Below are positions 1-10,503 of a DNA stretch of 64,000 nt, in pieces. The notes beneath the pieces are model-generated. The model was not told the DNA's origin and did no database searches. It worked only from the letters and a program-made list of their open reading frames with translations. How positions within the stretch are numbered: position 1 is the first letter of the stretch; each line of letters starts with the position of its first letter. The translations under genes and the position numbers were made by a program. The stretch spans positions 1 through 64,000 of the forward strand of contig JACVRA010000063.1 of assembly GCA_019828545.1 (NCBI GenBank), read 5' to 3'. This DNA is from Paracamarosporium sp. OC-R06-R3. Its lineage: Eukaryota > Ascomycota > Dothideomycetes > Pleosporales > Didymosphaeriaceae.

Positions 1-145
1 GACGTGCATTGACTGCCAAGACACGGTAGCGGCGCGGCGCGGGGCTCAGCCGTAAGTGATCAGCCCGAGCGCATCCCATCCACCTTGAACTCCACTCGTC
101 TCGATTTCGTCGGAACAAAGTCTCGATATGGTCGGCATGTCGCAA

Positions 146-932
146 TCATGCCGCTGACTTCTCCGCCTTGACCAGCAAGAAAATCGGCCTGTGCAGCGCC
201 CCTTTCCACTGTGGCTCCTTCGCCAAATCCTCCTCCGTCGCCATATACTCCCTAAACCCACTAATCGCGAACCCTTACTCGAGCAAGCTTTGGACATATG
301 TTGTCACCGTGCGATGGTATTTCATTATTTCACCTCCTAGCCAGTCGGTTTGGCGCAGCCCCTCGTAACCGTATCTATTCAGTGGCCAAATCAAGTCCTC
401 TTTACCACCTCCAGGCAGATCAATACTAATGAAGTTGTCGTGACTGGGCGCTGTATAGATGGGATGTTCGACGGAGAAAACGAGGCGACCGCCAGGCTTA
501 AGTCCTGCGTGAAACAGCGACAGGAGCTGTTTTAAAGTGTCCGTCGTGAGATAATGGAATGTCAGACTCGAGTATACTAGGTCATAGCTGCTTGCCTTGA
601 AAGTCAACCCTTTTCTGATGTCTTTCACCTGGTAATTTATCCCCTTTGTCGCATTTTTCAAGTCATCTGGCGTTAGTTCCTTCGCTCTTTCGATCGTGTT
701 ACTGGAGACATCGAGTGCATCGACATGCGAGGCGCCGTTTTCGATGGCCCATCGCGCAAACCAACCCAGACCGCATCCGAGATCGAGTAGTCTCTCTTTG
801 TCTACCGAGCCGACCATTGACCGTAAGATAGGCCATTCAGGTTGCACCATTATGACCCTGTTGCTGGCGAGGTAATGTGAGATAGTTTTCGAAGAAGACC
901 GGATTGTCGTAGATTGCGGTTTCCTGTGCCAT
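146..932 (-). pseudogene. Broken SAM-dependent methyltransferase gene (frameshift plus in-frame stop)
   Basis: Class I methyltransferase of the small-molecule type. The longest open frame (275-850) carries motif I DLGCGLGWFARW, the acidic strand end ALDVSS and the GGRLVFSVEHP region. Two lesions break it. First, an ATG at 930-932 opens a frame reading MAQETAIYDNPVFFENYL and ending QQGHNGA, the usual N-terminus of this family, which is one base out of register with the following PEWPILR (extra base near 842-843). Second, a TAA at 275-277 follows YVQSLLE, yet the same frame continues GFAISGFREYMATEEDLA and ends RPIFLLVKAEKSAA with a stop at 146-148, which matches the family C-terminus. No splice sites could remove either lesion. 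A shortened protein could still start at the ATG at 848-850 and keep the SAM site, but would lack both ends. Sequencing error is a possible alternative for either lesion. Confidence 0.8.
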
Positions 933-1782
933 GTTGCTGTCAGAGGATTCGGGAATAATATATCTACCCCAGAAAAGGCGATATAATGACGGACCGCACT
1001 GTTATTTCGGACTCAGGACTGCAGCAGTAAACAATGTGGGCGAGAAATTGGTGCGCTACCTGCCATAGTGGTGAGATTAGGCTTCCGTTAGATCTAGGAC
1101 GGGAAAAGCATGCGAGCACGCAATGCAAGCAACAAGATCGACACCTACCCAGCGTCGCTCTCGCAAGGGTTTTCCATTTTTTTTTCTGTTCCCTCTGTCG
1201 ATAAGCAGACCGTTGCACTGTGCTCCTGACCTATATGTACCATCCATCCAGAAGCCGAAGAGGTCACGTGTGATCCCAGCTCTTGGCAATCCTTCGCCCG
1301 ATTTTCGCTTGTGCAAACGATCTTCGTTGAGTCTCACGCGAATCCCGCACCTTTGTCCATGTTTAGCCCCAATGGCCCCACAGCAGCACCCAGTAGATCT
1401 GTGTTTCAGAGCTCGCGATCGAGTCGCGCTTGCGAGATACAGCCTTACAGTCGGTCGGACATGGTCAAGCTTGCGAAAGTACGCCCTGTTGCGGCCGCAG
1501 CGCGATCCGTGATTGGGTTGTTTCTCTACAATGCCTGCTTACTCGCGCGAGATCCTGCGCGCCTTGGGGCGAAGGCGTAACTCCTTTCGGTATCAGCCTC
1601 GTTGGCCAGGGTGTGGTGAGCGACTGATATAGACATTGACCTGGCTGTGTGGGGTACGTGAAAAGCATATTGAGTGATATAACGGCACAAGATCTCTTAT
1701 TCGTGAGCCCAGTCTTGACACCTGCCTGTAAAGCTCATAGCTGTTACAACCTACTCCGCATTCCAATACAAATCCCATACTC
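933..1782. other. Intergenic region, no gene seen
   Basis: This lies between the divergent methyltransferase remnant and the MFS transporter. Short open frames on both strands overlap one another, lack recognisable domains and show no codon pattern. It presumably holds the promoters of both neighbours. Confidence 0.6.
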
Positions 1783-3501
1783 ATGGCTGGAGCGTTTACG
1801 CGTCTTCCTTCCAACGATGCTGATGGAGAGAGATATTATCAAAATCGAGAATCTCTGGACCTCACCGAATCGGTCTCATACGATGACTTTCGACGAAAAT
1901 CCGATGCAGAATCGGTGGCATCGCTGATAGCACGCAGCGACAACGACGCAGACCTTAAGATGGAGAATGAAAACAACTCAGCACCGCTTCGTCAATCTCT
2001 CAAACAGTACTCGACGCTGGCATGGTGGATGCTCGCCATGTCCACGGCCATTTTGTATGGTGGCTACGACTCAGCTGTCCTCGGCCAGCTCAACGCGATA
2101 CCGGCTTACCAACGCGACTTTGGAGAGTGGACTCATAATCCGACAAAAGACAATCCTAACAACTGGGAAGACCTGATCCCTGTCTTTTGGCTATCAATAT
2201 GGGATGGATTAGGACCATTGGGACAGATTGCTGGGTCTGCGCTTGGAGGCTGGTTCCTTGACCGATGGGGAAGACGATTCTGTCTGAAGATGGGGAGCAT
2301 GATCGGTGCTTGCGCCATCCTGATCCTCTTCCTTTCGAATACGCCTACCAACAAGGACGGAAAGCGTGTTATGATACTTGCTGGAAAAATCCTTCAGGGA
2401 TTCGGGTTGGGCATTATCAAGCTTGAAACCTTCACGTACATGTCGGAGGTCATTCCAGTCAGTCTGAAGGGCGCAGTCATGTCCTTGGTGCCTATCTTCA
2501 CACTCCTTGGACAGTTGATAGGAGCCGTCATCGTCTTTGTCGTATCCACTAACAAGAATTCGTCCGCATACATGATTGCTCTGGGATCACAGTGGGCTCT
2601 TGCTCTCCCTCCATTCCTTCTTGCATTCTTTGTACCGGAATCTCCCGCCTACCTCCTCAAAAAGAATGATCCTCAAGGTGCCTTGAAGTCGTTCTCGCGA
2701 CTTCTAGGCCCGAAAAACAACGCAAGGGCGACAATGCTCAAGATGCAAAAGACTCTAGACGAAGAAGCCAAAAACTCTGTCAGACTAAGCTACCTAGACT
2801 GCTTCAATGCTGCCAACCGCCGACGAACTTTCATCGTCATGTTCGCCGGTAGCATGGAGTTCTTCTTCGGACTTGCGTTGATATCGTCTGTCAGCTACTT
2901 CCTTCAACAACTCGGCATGGACGACAGCAAGAGTCTCCTCTTCCTGATTGCCGGCGTCATCATCGGTCTCCTCTCCAATATCGGCTCAACCTGGACGGTG
3001 ACCCACATCGGCCGCAGAAAACTGACCGTCACCACTTTGTTCATCACCGCTGGGCTCTGGACTGTTATGGGTTTCGCCGGAATCAAGCAGCTCGCCTTCA
3101 CGCCCTGGCTTGCAGGCGGCATAATGACCGTCATCGTCGTTGTCTGTGGTCTCGGTTGCTGGCCCGCCTCGTACGCTATCATGGGTGAGACGAGCTCTAT
3201 TCGCCTACGCTCTAGATCACAGGCCCTCGGCAGCCTTTCGGGGAACCTTACAACTATCCTGATGAACAGTATCCTGCCATACTTCTATAACCCTGATGCG
3301 TTGAACTTGGGGGCAAAGACGGGTTTTCTCATGGCGGTGATTGCGGCAATTGGTGCGTTGATGACGTACTTCTTTGTACCCGAGTTGAAGGGGAGGAGCG
3401 CGATAGAAATTGATCATTTGTTCGAGAAGGGGGTTAGAAGTATTGGTTCAAGCTCGTGGCGGGATACTACGGTGGAAGAGGTTCCGCTACGAGAGGCGTA
3501 G
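1783..3501 (+). CDS. MFS sugar transporter (alpha-glucoside/hexose permease type)
   Basis: Intronless 572-residue plasma-membrane sugar:H+ symporter of the major facilitator superfamily. A hydrophilic N-terminal tail of about 75 residues is followed by twelve predicted membrane segments. Family signatures are visible: DRWGRR in the loop after segment 2, PESPAYLLKK after segment 6, HIGRRKL after segment 8, and PELKGRS after segment 12. The motif GKILQGFGLGIIKLETFTYM followed by SEVIP resembles the QGxGxG...YxSE segment of maltose and alpha-glucoside permeases. Length is normal for the family and the frame is intact. Substrate cannot be read from sequence; maltose-type sugars are an inference from the loop pattern. 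The downstream neighbour is convergent and unrelated. Confidence 0.93.
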   Translation: MAGAFTRLPSNDADGERYYQNRESLDLTESVSYDDFRRKSDAESVASLIARSDNDADLKMENENNSAPLRQSLKQYSTLAWWMLAMSTAILYGGYDSAVLGQLNAIPAYQRDFGEWTHNPTKDNPNNWEDLIPVFWLSIWDGLGPLGQIAGSALGGWFLDRWGRRFCLKMGSMIGACAILILFLSNTPTNKDGKRVMILAGKILQGFGLGIIKLETFTYMSEVIPVSLKGAVMSLVPIFTLLGQLIGAVIVFVVSTNKNSSAYMIALGSQWALALPPFLLAFFVPESPAYLLKKNDPQGALKSFSRLLGPKNNARATMLKMQKTLDEEAKNSVRLSYLDCFNAANRRRTFIVMFAGSMEFFFGLALISSVSYFLQQLGMDDSKSLLFLIAGVIIGLLSNIGSTWTVTHIGRRKLTVTTLFITAGLWTVMGFAGIKQLAFTPWLAGGIMTVIVVVCGLGCWPASYAIMGETSSIRLRSRSQALGSLSGNLTTILMNSILPYFYNPDALNLGAKTGFLMAVIAAIGALMTYFFVPELKGRSAIEIDHLFEKGVRSIGSSSWRDTTVEEVPLREA

Positions 3502-3830
3502 GTTTGGTCAGCTATTCCATGCCTTCGGTTCTAGATTTCCTAAACATCCAGCTTGAAATCCTTCAAAAGTGCATATATTTTAGACAGTATATGGTCACCT
3601 CCACGCATCACGGCTTGCTACTTAGTAATTCACAAGTAATTTATGCTTTTCACCTAGAAGGCGGTATATGAAGATTTCTGTTTTGAGTATGGGCGTTTTA
3701 ATCGACGCATGCGTTTGACTGATGAAGATCTCGGTCTGTTCCCTAACTCGTTCAACCCACACCCTCTCAATCCTTGCACTGCCCCGCCGGAAGACCTATT
3801 AACGCTTAGCTCGTACGTAAACGCCTCGAT

Positions 3831-4557
3831 TTAGTCTAACTTACCATGCCATTCCGTAGGATCGAACTGATCGGGGGAAATCCAACAGTTCTCCTGAGGC
3901 AGTTCGATCATCTGCACCCACGTCGTATTCCCTCCAACTGCAGACCCTTTCTTCCAGCACCCAACATCCACGTAACCATACTCTTGCGTGTTGTACTCCG
4001 TTTGGCAAGTAGCGTTGTTCAGGTCAGTGCAATTGCGACACATCAGCGCTACATTGTAGTGTCCGGTTGCGATCTGATATACAAGTTAACTTCCAATCAA
4101 GCAGGCCGTGAAATCTGAGGAATCCGACCTGATGGTGAGGCGCAGGTCCACACCAGTCCAAAGCTTCGGTGAAATCGATATCCGCGCCCTCTTTCACGCT
4201 GTCTTCGTGTAACCAGCAGCCTTCACCGCTCGCTTTGCCACCCTGATCGGCATTTCCTACACCCGGGTACGAAAGAAAATCTGGCTCGCCGAAGGATCCG
4301 TTTGTGTTCACCCACAGATAGGTGAACGACCCTTCGTTATTGTTCAATCGCCCTTTGTTGTCTTCCATCGTGGATGTCGTCCAGCATGAGACGTTGAGCT
4401 TTACGTTGCCTCCGAAAGAATGCACTGAGTAAGGCATGTTGTCGGCGTGAATTCGACATGGTGCTTGCGGCTCTGTCGTAATCGTAATATAAGCTGGAAA
4501 TTTCGGTGCGCGCTGGAAGAGCGAGAGGAAGTTAACAAGGTTTGCGAGAGGTGCCAT
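3831..4557 (-). CDS. Hypothetical Cys-rich protein with two SH3b-like CW modules
   Basis: Two exons, 4129-4557 and 3831-4073, separated by a 55-base GT..AG intron, give about 223 residues; the splice is in phase 0. Nine cysteines are present. Two stretches look like repeats of one module: SCWTTSTM...FTYLWVN...GCWLHEDS and GCWKKGSAVG...TTWVQM...NCWISPDQ. This CW-x(n)-W-x(n)-CW pattern resembles small SH3b-like extracellular modules found in secreted fungal proteins, but I cannot confirm it without a structural search. The N-terminus MAPLANLVNFLSLFQRAPKF is only weakly signal-peptide-like, so a missed upstream exon is possible. N-glycosylation sequons (NVS, NGS, NRT in the intron-read frame, NAT, NTT) fit a secreted protein. 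Function unknown. Confidence 0.7.
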
Positions 4558-6821
4558 CGTGAAATGTCGTCAATGATAGAAACCGGTGCTGCACTTCTAC
4601 TGCGCAATATTCTGTTCCCGGGTTGACGTACCCATTTATATCGCCGAAGGATTCTATATTAAGCGGCGACAATATGCAGCACGTGGGTTTGAGCAGAAAT
4701 GTTTTATATCCATATTGTTGTTTTGATTAACCGCGTGCGGAGAGCTGGGGACGGTCAGCTATGTAGCTTTACGGCTATTTATTTTCGTGCGCAAATAGCC
4801 GGGTATGCTTCTTTGAACAGAGATACAACCGGCTCTTCAGAGAAGCTTATGTATAGCCTACTGTATATACATGGATTCAATGAAACGGATATTTACGTGT
4901 CTATGAAAGTAGCGTGACAGTATATGTCTGTTGCCAGATGCCAGGTGTATGCGTGCGAGGGCTTCCCTCTCTGAGGTCCGCCCGAAGTTATCGTGCATTG
5001 AGATTCCGGAAATAGTAAGCATACCGCACTCTGGACAACTGACAAGTACGTTGTGGTTACGACACGCGGGTCGTGTGGTAATATGGATGTGAGGTAAAGT
5101 GGCTATAAGGTCTAGTATCTGCTTAGCTAGCAATAGTTCGAGAGTATATTAAGCTAAAATTCCAGCTACATATATATTACGGTTCAATATATCGCAGTAT
5201 GAGGCATTGCCTGAATGCCAAAGCAATGCTGCTATATAACTTTTTGAATGTCTCTCCGCAATCGTCGGGTGAGGTTGCACCTATGTTCGTCGCTTTTCAT
5301 AGTAAGAGTATCGGCAAGACTTAATGTTTTGGGACCCTTCCATCTTCATTGTATATTGTCATAGACTCAACTGCTGCTTGAGTGATCCGATTCGCGGTGG
5401 GAAGGTGGTTAGCCAAGCTGCACGTGACCCTTGGACCTAGATGCTGGAACTACGCCTACAGTATCATTAATTGTCGACTGGGAAAGTTTTAGAGGAGATA
5501 GATGTATTATTCGAAACAGCTCTGTGAAGACTAAAATATAGAATTGCTCATTACTCCATCCACGTTCCGGAGCCTAGTGGTGAACGCCGGCTCTAGCGCT
5601 CCGCTAAACGCGGCGCAACACTACCAGGGGCCCATCGCTTTTTCAAAGACACTCATTTACATCTCTCATGGCAAAGCTTTGTCCTATCGATTTTCGCGAG
5701 CACGCAGACGAGCGATGGGAGCTGACAATCTTGTAACGTTATGATATCCTTCGCTAAGCTTGACAGCGTGACTGTGTCGGTAAAACGTTACCCCGAGGTG
5801 AGCTAAACTAGAGCCGTCTGCCCTGACATATACGAGATATAGTCCGCTGCAAATCTCACACATCTCACGTGTGCATGGAACGAGGCGAACTACAATGCTT
5901 CGGATAGGGCCTTGTGCTTGCGCAAGTCTCTGAACACGATCTTCCTCCTCCCGTCCTGCTTCTCGTGCAAAGGCATGTTTCCATTCTATCCAACATCATC
6001 AACGCGCAGGCAAGATACACCTTGCTTTGTGACAGACTGTGACTCGCATTCCACTTCCTCAGCCGCACCAACGCAACATCTTGGGTGATACGTAGGATTC
6101 CCAAGAAGCTTGGCATTTTGGCTCGACTGCAAATACTGGGTCCCGCATCTCCGTATAGCCGTGCTTGTCCTTGCATGGGCAGTCGATCATGGGGATCGGC
6201 TTGGAACAAGCTTTTGGTTTGCGTCATTGGAACGAATGCCTAGGAAGTCAACCCTCAATTGTTCGCCCTGCCATCTCGTGGACCCGTATGTTGTACGTCG
6301 CAGCTGAAATTTTCATCTCGGTACCGATTCCTGCTGGCATTGTCGCAACATGCTGCCTCTGAGGTGGTCTTACTTAGTAATGGGGTCCACCAATTTTACT
6401 TCGGTAGCACCCGACCACCTCAGTTATGCATTGCTTGGCCAGAGATAGCACTCAAGACCGAGAAGCGTGTTCCGCTTAGAGAAATACCAATAATGTAGCC
6501 CTACGTTCTAGGCCTGGCGCGTACGCAGGAACCAGTGGCTGGTTCAGAGTTAAAGTGGCGCATCTGCTCACCGGCGGTTGCCTTTTTATCCTAGCTCATT
6601 CTTGGGATCGCTATTGGCGGAAACTTGAAGCGGACATGCTTTTACGAGGTTACTTCCTTCGCCCCAGTGATCATTGCTTGGTTTCTCATAGAAACAAGTA
6701 TCGTGCACGAGGCAGAAACGTTCGTCTATTTGGTTGAATTTCTACATAAGACCTGTAGTCTTGCGCTCGAAATGACAGCTGTTCGTGCCACGATCTGATT
6801 TTTGGCCCCCACCACTTCGTC
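4558..6821. other. Long intergenic region, no gene supported
   Basis: More than 2 kb. The part from about 4640 to 5560 is rich in A and T, with many TATA-like runs and no frame longer than about 90 codons. The rest has short overlapping open frames on both strands (for example 5865-6227 on the minus strand) without recognisable domains. It may be decayed repeat DNA, but I see no terminal repeats or transposase trace. Confidence 0.5.
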
Positions 6822-8207
6822 ATGGCCGCGGTCACTCCTACCCCAACTTTTGCGCCTGTAGGGACATATGTGCCTCCTCCTTCACACGCAGTCACACATT
6901 TCACACCAGCGCCGTCTTGCTCCCCGGACAAGTTGTACCTTGTTTCGACGCAACTATGTAGCATGTCAAAGAATGATTTCAACTCAGAGCAGCCCTCGTG
7001 GGCTGAATGTGCTCTCACCTTAGCCGGAGACCCAAGTGGATTCCTACCGGCGAACCCTGATTGCTATGCTGGACCAAACCTTCGTGGTGATGATGGCAAT
7101 AACCTATTCATTTCTGAATGTCCCGTGGGGTACACCACTGTGTGGGATCAAGAGACTAGGGCGTTCGACCGAACCTCGTGGATTACGGTAGGCGATACTT
7201 TGAGTTCAACTGTGGAGTATAAGGACGTTGTTGGGCACTCCGCGGTCTGCTGCCCCGACAACCAGTATGGCGGTTTCAAATACAACTTCATGGAATCAAC
7301 GTATGTCAACTACATCAAAACGACCGACCCAGACGGCAATCCAGCTTCAGTCTTTATTTACGTACCCCCTCGGTGTGTTGCAACGTCTGTCTGTAATGTA
7401 CCGTCGACCGTCACTCTAGACGCTGTTTTCAACGGCCGCATTTCGGACAAGAAGCGACGTAGACAAAATGGCGATATCGAGCCCGTGGGCGTTGTAACGC
7501 GCGCCTGGAACCCAGACAACGTCCTCTTCGCACATTCGATCGACTTCTCATACACCGTTTTCCACGGGACATACACATGCTTCGAGGACTGCTACGACTA
7601 CTTCACCTACTCATACGACAACACGGATCCGAATATCCCTGCAACCTCGGTCGGCGAGTTCGGTGGTTTCACCTCTGAGCATATCCCCGAGCCGTCATGC
7701 TCGGCATCGCCTACTGATTCAGGACCTTCTGAGACTAGCCCTCCTGATTCACCGCCGCTCGGAACAGGGGGCTCAGGGTACAGCACTCCTAGCACAGGCA
7801 AACAGGGTTATAATGTTACACAGACCGGCGGTTATGTTTACAGCCCTAGCGAGACCAGCGGTGCCGGATATACGGTTGGTGAGGAACAAGAGGATACACC
7901 CAGCAGTAGTGGGTATGCTGTGAGCGAGGATGAACCCAGCAGTACCGGATATGCTGTCAGCGAACCCACTGTTGTTGAGACCACCATCATTTCGACTTTG
8001 ACTTTTGGTGGAAGTGAAGGATGGAATGCAACTGGAACAGCGCCGGGATATTCCACCACTGGCGGACCAGAAGAGACTACATCCGGAGCACCGGAAGAGA
8101 CGGAGACTGGTACACCACCGCCAGCGGAGTTCCCAGGTGCGGCTGCCAAGCTGGGATTCTCTTCGTTGTGGGCGTCATTCGTCCTTGCGATGGCTGCGTT
8201 GTTGTAG
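6822..8207 (+). CDS. Ser/Thr/Gly-rich cell-surface-type protein with GY repeats and hydrophobic C-tail
   Basis: Intronless, 461 residues, not assigned to a known family. Residues 30-290 form a Cys-containing domain (paired CC in AVCCPD, later TCFEDCYDY) with a basic KKRRR cluster near residue 210 that could be a processing site. Residues 290-440 are low complexity and rich in Ser, Thr, Gly, Pro and Glu, with about seven degenerate GY units (for example SSSGYAVSE, SSTGYAVSE, SGAGYTVGE). The last 18 residues, LGFSSLWASFVLAMAALL, are hydrophobic after a small-residue stretch (PGAAAK), as in GPI-anchor signals. Against this, the N-terminus MAAVTPTPTFAPVG has no signal peptide, so either the true start lies in an unseen upstream exon or the tail is a plain membrane anchor. 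A wall or surface role is inferred from composition only. Confidence 0.75.
   Translation: MAAVTPTPTFAPVGTYVPPPSHAVTHFTPAPSCSPDKLYLVSTQLCSMSKNDFNSEQPSWAECALTLAGDPSGFLPANPDCYAGPNLRGDDGNNLFISECPVGYTTVWDQETRAFDRTSWITVGDTLSSTVEYKDVVGHSAVCCPDNQYGGFKYNFMESTYVNYIKTTDPDGNPASVFIYVPPRCVATSVCNVPSTVTLDAVFNGRISDKKRRRQNGDIEPVGVVTRAWNPDNVLFAHSIDFSYTVFHGTYTCFEDCYDYFTYSYDNTDPNIPATSVGEFGGFTSEHIPEPSCSASPTDSGPSETSPPDSPPLGTGGSGYSTPSTGKQGYNVTQTGGYVYSPSETSGAGYTVGEEQEDTPSSSGYAVSEDEPSSTGYAVSEPTVVETTIISTLTFGGSEGWNATGTAPGYSTTGGPEETTSGAPEETETGTPPPAEFPGAAAKLGFSSLWASFVLAMAALL
7761..8060 (+). repeat. Degenerate in-gene repeats encoding xGYxVxx units
   Basis: Imperfect coding repeats within the surface-type protein. The best pair is at about 7898-7970, where two near-identical units encode PSSSGYAVSEDE and PSSTGYAVSEP. 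Other units (GSGYSTPS, KQGYNVTQ, AGYTVGEE, PGYSTTG) are more diverged. Repeat-length variation between strains is common in such wall proteins. Confidence 0.6.
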
Positions 8208-8967
8208 AACTATTGCATTAGATGGAGAATAGATAGTAGTAGTAATTCCCAAGAAATGTGACAACTTTAGTCATCATGTGCTTCGTGTTTGTTTTAGTTG
8301 TCGCGCAAGAAGTCGCTCACTGTAACCTCTCGGTAATTGGTTACTAGTCAATTTTATGAATCCTTGAAATTAAAACGTCAGCTACGCTTTCATCGTTCGT
8401 GTCAATGCGTAGAATTCATGTAAACAATTTGTCCCGCCGTAATCCCATATTGTGGAGTGGTTGTCTCCTTTGTGTTGACTTGCGCAAACTGAATAGCAAC
8501 CAAGCGATAATTAGCATGTCATTCCTATCTCGAGCATTCTGCCACTTAGTCTACTATGTATATATTCCCGTCTCGCACACGAACATTCCTGGTCATAAGC
8601 AAGCCATCGACATCCTTGCCGTTTGCCAAAGGCAGGTGTCAAGGGTATTGCTCAACAACTACAGTCTTGTGATAGAACAATGACTGCCACGAAGAATGCT
8701 TTTATTGTAGCACAATCTATGAGAGTCTTATACGCAGCCATTCATCTTATTATCACGAATGTACGATCATGAACGAGGTGTTGAAGTCACCATGTACGAG
8801 CGCGCTGTCACTGTTGGACAACTACTATATAAACACCATTTCAACGGCTCACTCCCGCCTAAATTTCAACACCCATACGATCAATAGCTTCAAAATCACG
8901 TCCTATATATTTCTACTCTTAACGCCAACTCTAAACGACTCCAGCAATCGGTACTCCGGCAGGAACA
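8208..8967. other. Intergenic region, no gene seen
   Basis: A and T-rich spacer. A TATATAAA-like box near 8823-8830 lies about 140 bases before the ATG of the decayed gene at 8968 and could have been its core promoter. No conserved open frame is recognised. Confidence 0.5.
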
Positions 8968-9661
8968 ATGGCTCCTCTTTCTTTCCGACCATTCATCGAC
9001 AACCTAGGGCAGCCGGTGGATTAGAAGGTCATTACCACACTCTTATACAAGATCCCATTAACGAGCGCCATAATCTTGCGTCTGGGCCGACTTTTACACT
9101 CATGATTGACCGGTCTACCATCGCCCAGAATATTCCCAAGCGCGCCGCCATGGGCTTTTCCGAGATGTTGAACGACGCGCTCACGAAGCACCCACAATCC
9201 TCAGCGATAATGCTCAACTCTTCCGAAGTCAACGAGGCTAGCGTTGGCGTGCGCTAGTCGATTTCATCGTGGGGAATGCAAATGTTAACAAGCCATTCCC
9301 CCTCCGCAACCCTAAGACTTTTAGCAAAGCCGTCGACTTATATCAGCACGCCCTCAGCTTTGACATGGAGCGCTACGCGAATAGGATTCGCAAGGCAATC
9401 CTAGAGGAGATCAACAAGGGCGATATCACACCTTACCACGTTCTCGACGAATTAGTTAAGCATCCCACCACTGACCGCTGCTATGAGGCAGTTGTGCGCC
9501 GATTCGAGGGACTCATGCACATAGGAGATCTAGACGGTAACAAGGATTGGGGAGCATGGCTGAGAGAGCATCCTGAATTTGTCACCGCGATGGATGCTTG
9601 GAAGGTAAAGCGTGAGGCTCGAGCGGCGGAGAACCGCGCAGCTCTCAGCGCTGCTAAATAG
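8968..9661 (+). pseudogene. Decayed gene of unknown family, two frameshifts
   Basis: Three reading-frame segments fit end to end as one protein. An ATG at 8968-8970 opens MAPLSFRPFIDNLGQPVD and then meets TAG at 9022-9024. In the next frame the text continues LEGHYHTLIQDPINERHNLA up to SSEVNEAS and a stop at 9255-9257. Two bases out of register the text WRALVDFIVGNANVNKPFPL runs on through a helical, charged C-terminal half to KVKREARAAENRAALSAAK and stop at 9659-9661. The second join looks like a two-base gain (GT) near 9242-9243. No plausible introns repair the breaks. The C-terminal part is reminiscent of the helical tails of fungal BTB-type proteins (WGAWLREHPEFVTAM), but I do not claim that family. 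Two separate spliced genes are a weaker alternative. Confidence 0.5.
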
Positions 9662-9854
9662 GAAAAGGATTTCCCACCTTTGGCTTAAACTTGTCCAAGC
9701 TGAACCAACTTGTATGAGATACGAAGAGTGTGAGATTCAAGGTTATCGCAGTACTAAAATGAAATTGAATCGAAGCAATTCCTCAAGTGATCCTTCTATC
9801 AAAGCAATACAATTGCAGTGACGCTACGTTATGCTCGTTGACTTATAGACCCTC

Positions 9855-10503
9855 TCAACGAACTCTTTCTCTCGTTTTCTTTTCTAGGACCTCTACAATT
9901 TTCTTGTCGTAGTCGCCGTTGCAATACGGGTATCCTATACGTTAATCAGTCATACGATCGACGGAGGATCCACAGAAGGAATTCGATTACCTGTCACTGA
10001 ATACGTATGGTATGATCCATCTCGCAGTTGCTCCGGGATACAACTGAGTTTCTCCCGATGCGGATGGCCGTACCTGCTCAGATGTTTTCCGTCCCAGTGT
10101 ATCATCCACCATTTGTCGTTGTATGAAAGCATGCCACAAGGATGCTCATTACGGCTCACGCTCCATCCGTTCTTCTGCATTCTTACGTAAGCTAGGTGTA
10201 CTCACAACTATCCCTATGATAAAAGTTACTTACCTTCCCATGATACTTCAGCGTAGCCTTGTCTCCCAGCTCCAGAAGAAAAGCATCCATTTTTTGTACT
10301 CCCAAAAGACGAGCCAAATGCCCATCCCGTTCTTCATCACTCCTTCCGCGCAAGAAACAGTTCATCTTGCCTCCTTTTTCCTCTCGCTCTTCGGCCCATC
10401 GCTTAGCCTCTAGAACTACATCATCCTGGTTGGCAAGGCAGCGAATGCTTATGTCGGGGCTGTTGGTAAAGAATGCACCGGCAGGGATTGTATGACGTCC
10501 CAT
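9855..10503 (-). CDS. Hypothetical protein, three exons
   Basis: Exons 10234-10503, 9991-10174 and 9855-9934 join in frame to a 177-residue protein. The introns are 59 and 56 bases, with donors GTAAGT and GTAATC; the second has a branch-like CTGATTAAC near its end. The product starts MGRHTIPAGAFFTNSPDISI, has a charged middle (KRWAEEREEKGGK), a W-rich stretch (DKWWMIHWDGKHL) and ends basic (VLEKKTRERVR). No signal peptide or membrane segment is seen and I do not recognise the family. The first acceptor is less certain than the second, because AG at 10191-10192 is an out-of-frame alternative. It is transcribed towards the decayed gene at 8968-9661. Confidence 0.6.

Noticed and set aside
275..932. 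An intron to explain the methyltransferase frame change
   Set aside because: Only one base is out of place and family sequence is continuous on both sides, so no intron can fit.
5865..6227. 120-codon minus-strand frame in the left gene-poor region
   Set aside because: No domain, no flanking gene structure, and overlapped by plus-strand frames of similar quality.
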